Shown here: positions 5,508-5,723 of the stretch, piece after piece
Numbering within the stretch: the first letter of the stretch is position 1
Layout of the letters: every line of letters begins with the position of its first letter
Assembly (NCBI GenBank): GCA_026391515.1
Contig: JAPLEC010000392.1
Coordinates: 1 to 5,723 of the forward strand
DNA length: 5,723 nt
Direction: 5' to 3'
Source of the DNA: Bacteroidia bacterium
GTDB lineage: Bacteria; Bacteroidota; Bacteroidia; Bacteroidales; VadinHA17
Notes under the pieces: model-generated
The model's database searches: none
Seen by the model: only the letters and a program-made list of their open reading frames with translations
Told to the model about the DNA's origin: nothing
Program-made: the position numbers and the translations under genes

Positions 5508-5723
5508 ATGAAATTGACAATTGATGAACTTGAAAAGATGGCTCGTACATTGAGGCTTAATGTAATCAGAATGGTTGGTATCGGTCAGAAAGGTCATCTG
5601 GGCGGATCGTGTTCCCTTAGTGAAATTATAGCTGTACTTTATTTTCACCAGATGAAACATGATCCAAAAAATCCGAAATGGGAGGAAAGAGACAGATTCC
5701 TGCTGAGTAAAGGACATGCAGCT
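5508..5723 (+). CDS. tkt: Transketolase N-terminal subunit, 3' end missing
   Basis: 72 residues are visible and the frame is still open at the right edge. Transketolase transfers two-carbon units between sugar phosphates in the non-oxidative pentose phosphate pathway, using thiamine diphosphate. The sequence begins MKLTIDELEKMARTLRLNVI, then QKGHLGGSCS (H30, matching the conserved active-site His of the GHPG/GHLGG motif), a helix SLSEIIAVLYFHQM, and RDRFLLSKGHAA (H70, second conserved cofactor-site His). The GHLGGS form and short N-terminus are typical of split transketolases, in which separate genes encode the N-terminal (cofactor pyrophosphate) and C-terminal (pyrimidine) halves; I therefore infer a partner gene just beyond the window. 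A full-length transketolase cannot be excluded. The start is the ATG after an A-rich stretch (CGAAAAA); the earlier ATG at 5484 is in frame but meets a stop two codons later. Confidence 0.9.
   Translation, partial: MKLTIDELEKMARTLRLNVIRMVGIGQKGHLGGSCSLSEIIAVLYFHQMKHDPKNPKWEERDRFLLSKGHAA

Overview
The window looks like an ordinary chromosomal housekeeping stretch from an AT-rich member of the Bacteroidota. Four things point there: Bacteroidota-like DusB and aminopeptidase P sequences, a transketolase split into subunits, the lack of a Shine-Dalgarno sequence before any visible start codon, and a short palindromic repeat (GCGGATT-TGT-AATCCG type) whose antisense reading gives the familiar spurious peptide TDYKSAPA. 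The phylum call rests on recognition, not on a search.

Layout: (1) A 5'-truncated CPBP-family membrane protease gene runs rightward from the left edge to 948. (2) It converges with and overlaps by 13 bp a leftward pair: a tRNA-dihydrouridine synthase gene (dusB, 936-1949, TTG start) and, 39 nt upstream of it, a gene of unknown function (1989-2720). The leftward pair is probably one transcript. (3) A 546-bp intergenic region (2721-3266) separates the divergent genes. Its left part is a dense set of small palindromes, including repeated GTTANTAAC sites that overlap a possible promoter of the unknown gene. Its middle part is a composite repeat (2930-3153) made of two tandem GAGATTCCTC...AATGNCA units, a strong GC-rich hairpin and an inverted third copy. 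Its right part holds a possible promoter for the next gene. (4) Rightward genes follow: Xaa-Pro aminopeptidase (pepP, 3267-4652) and, after a 39-nt gap holding a palindromic repeat, a PPP-family metallophosphatase (4692-5360). (5) A 147-nt AT-rich gap leads to the start of a transketolase N-terminal subunit gene, cut by the right edge.

The genes do not form an obvious pathway: membrane proteolysis, tRNA modification, peptide turnover, phosphoester hydrolysis and the pentose phosphate pathway. I found no convincing new multi-gene system, CRISPR array, transposase, phage gene or RNA gene. The parts worth a second look are the intergenic repeats, the spaced palindromes upstream of the unknown gene, the repeat touching the phosphatase start, and the unknown gene itself.
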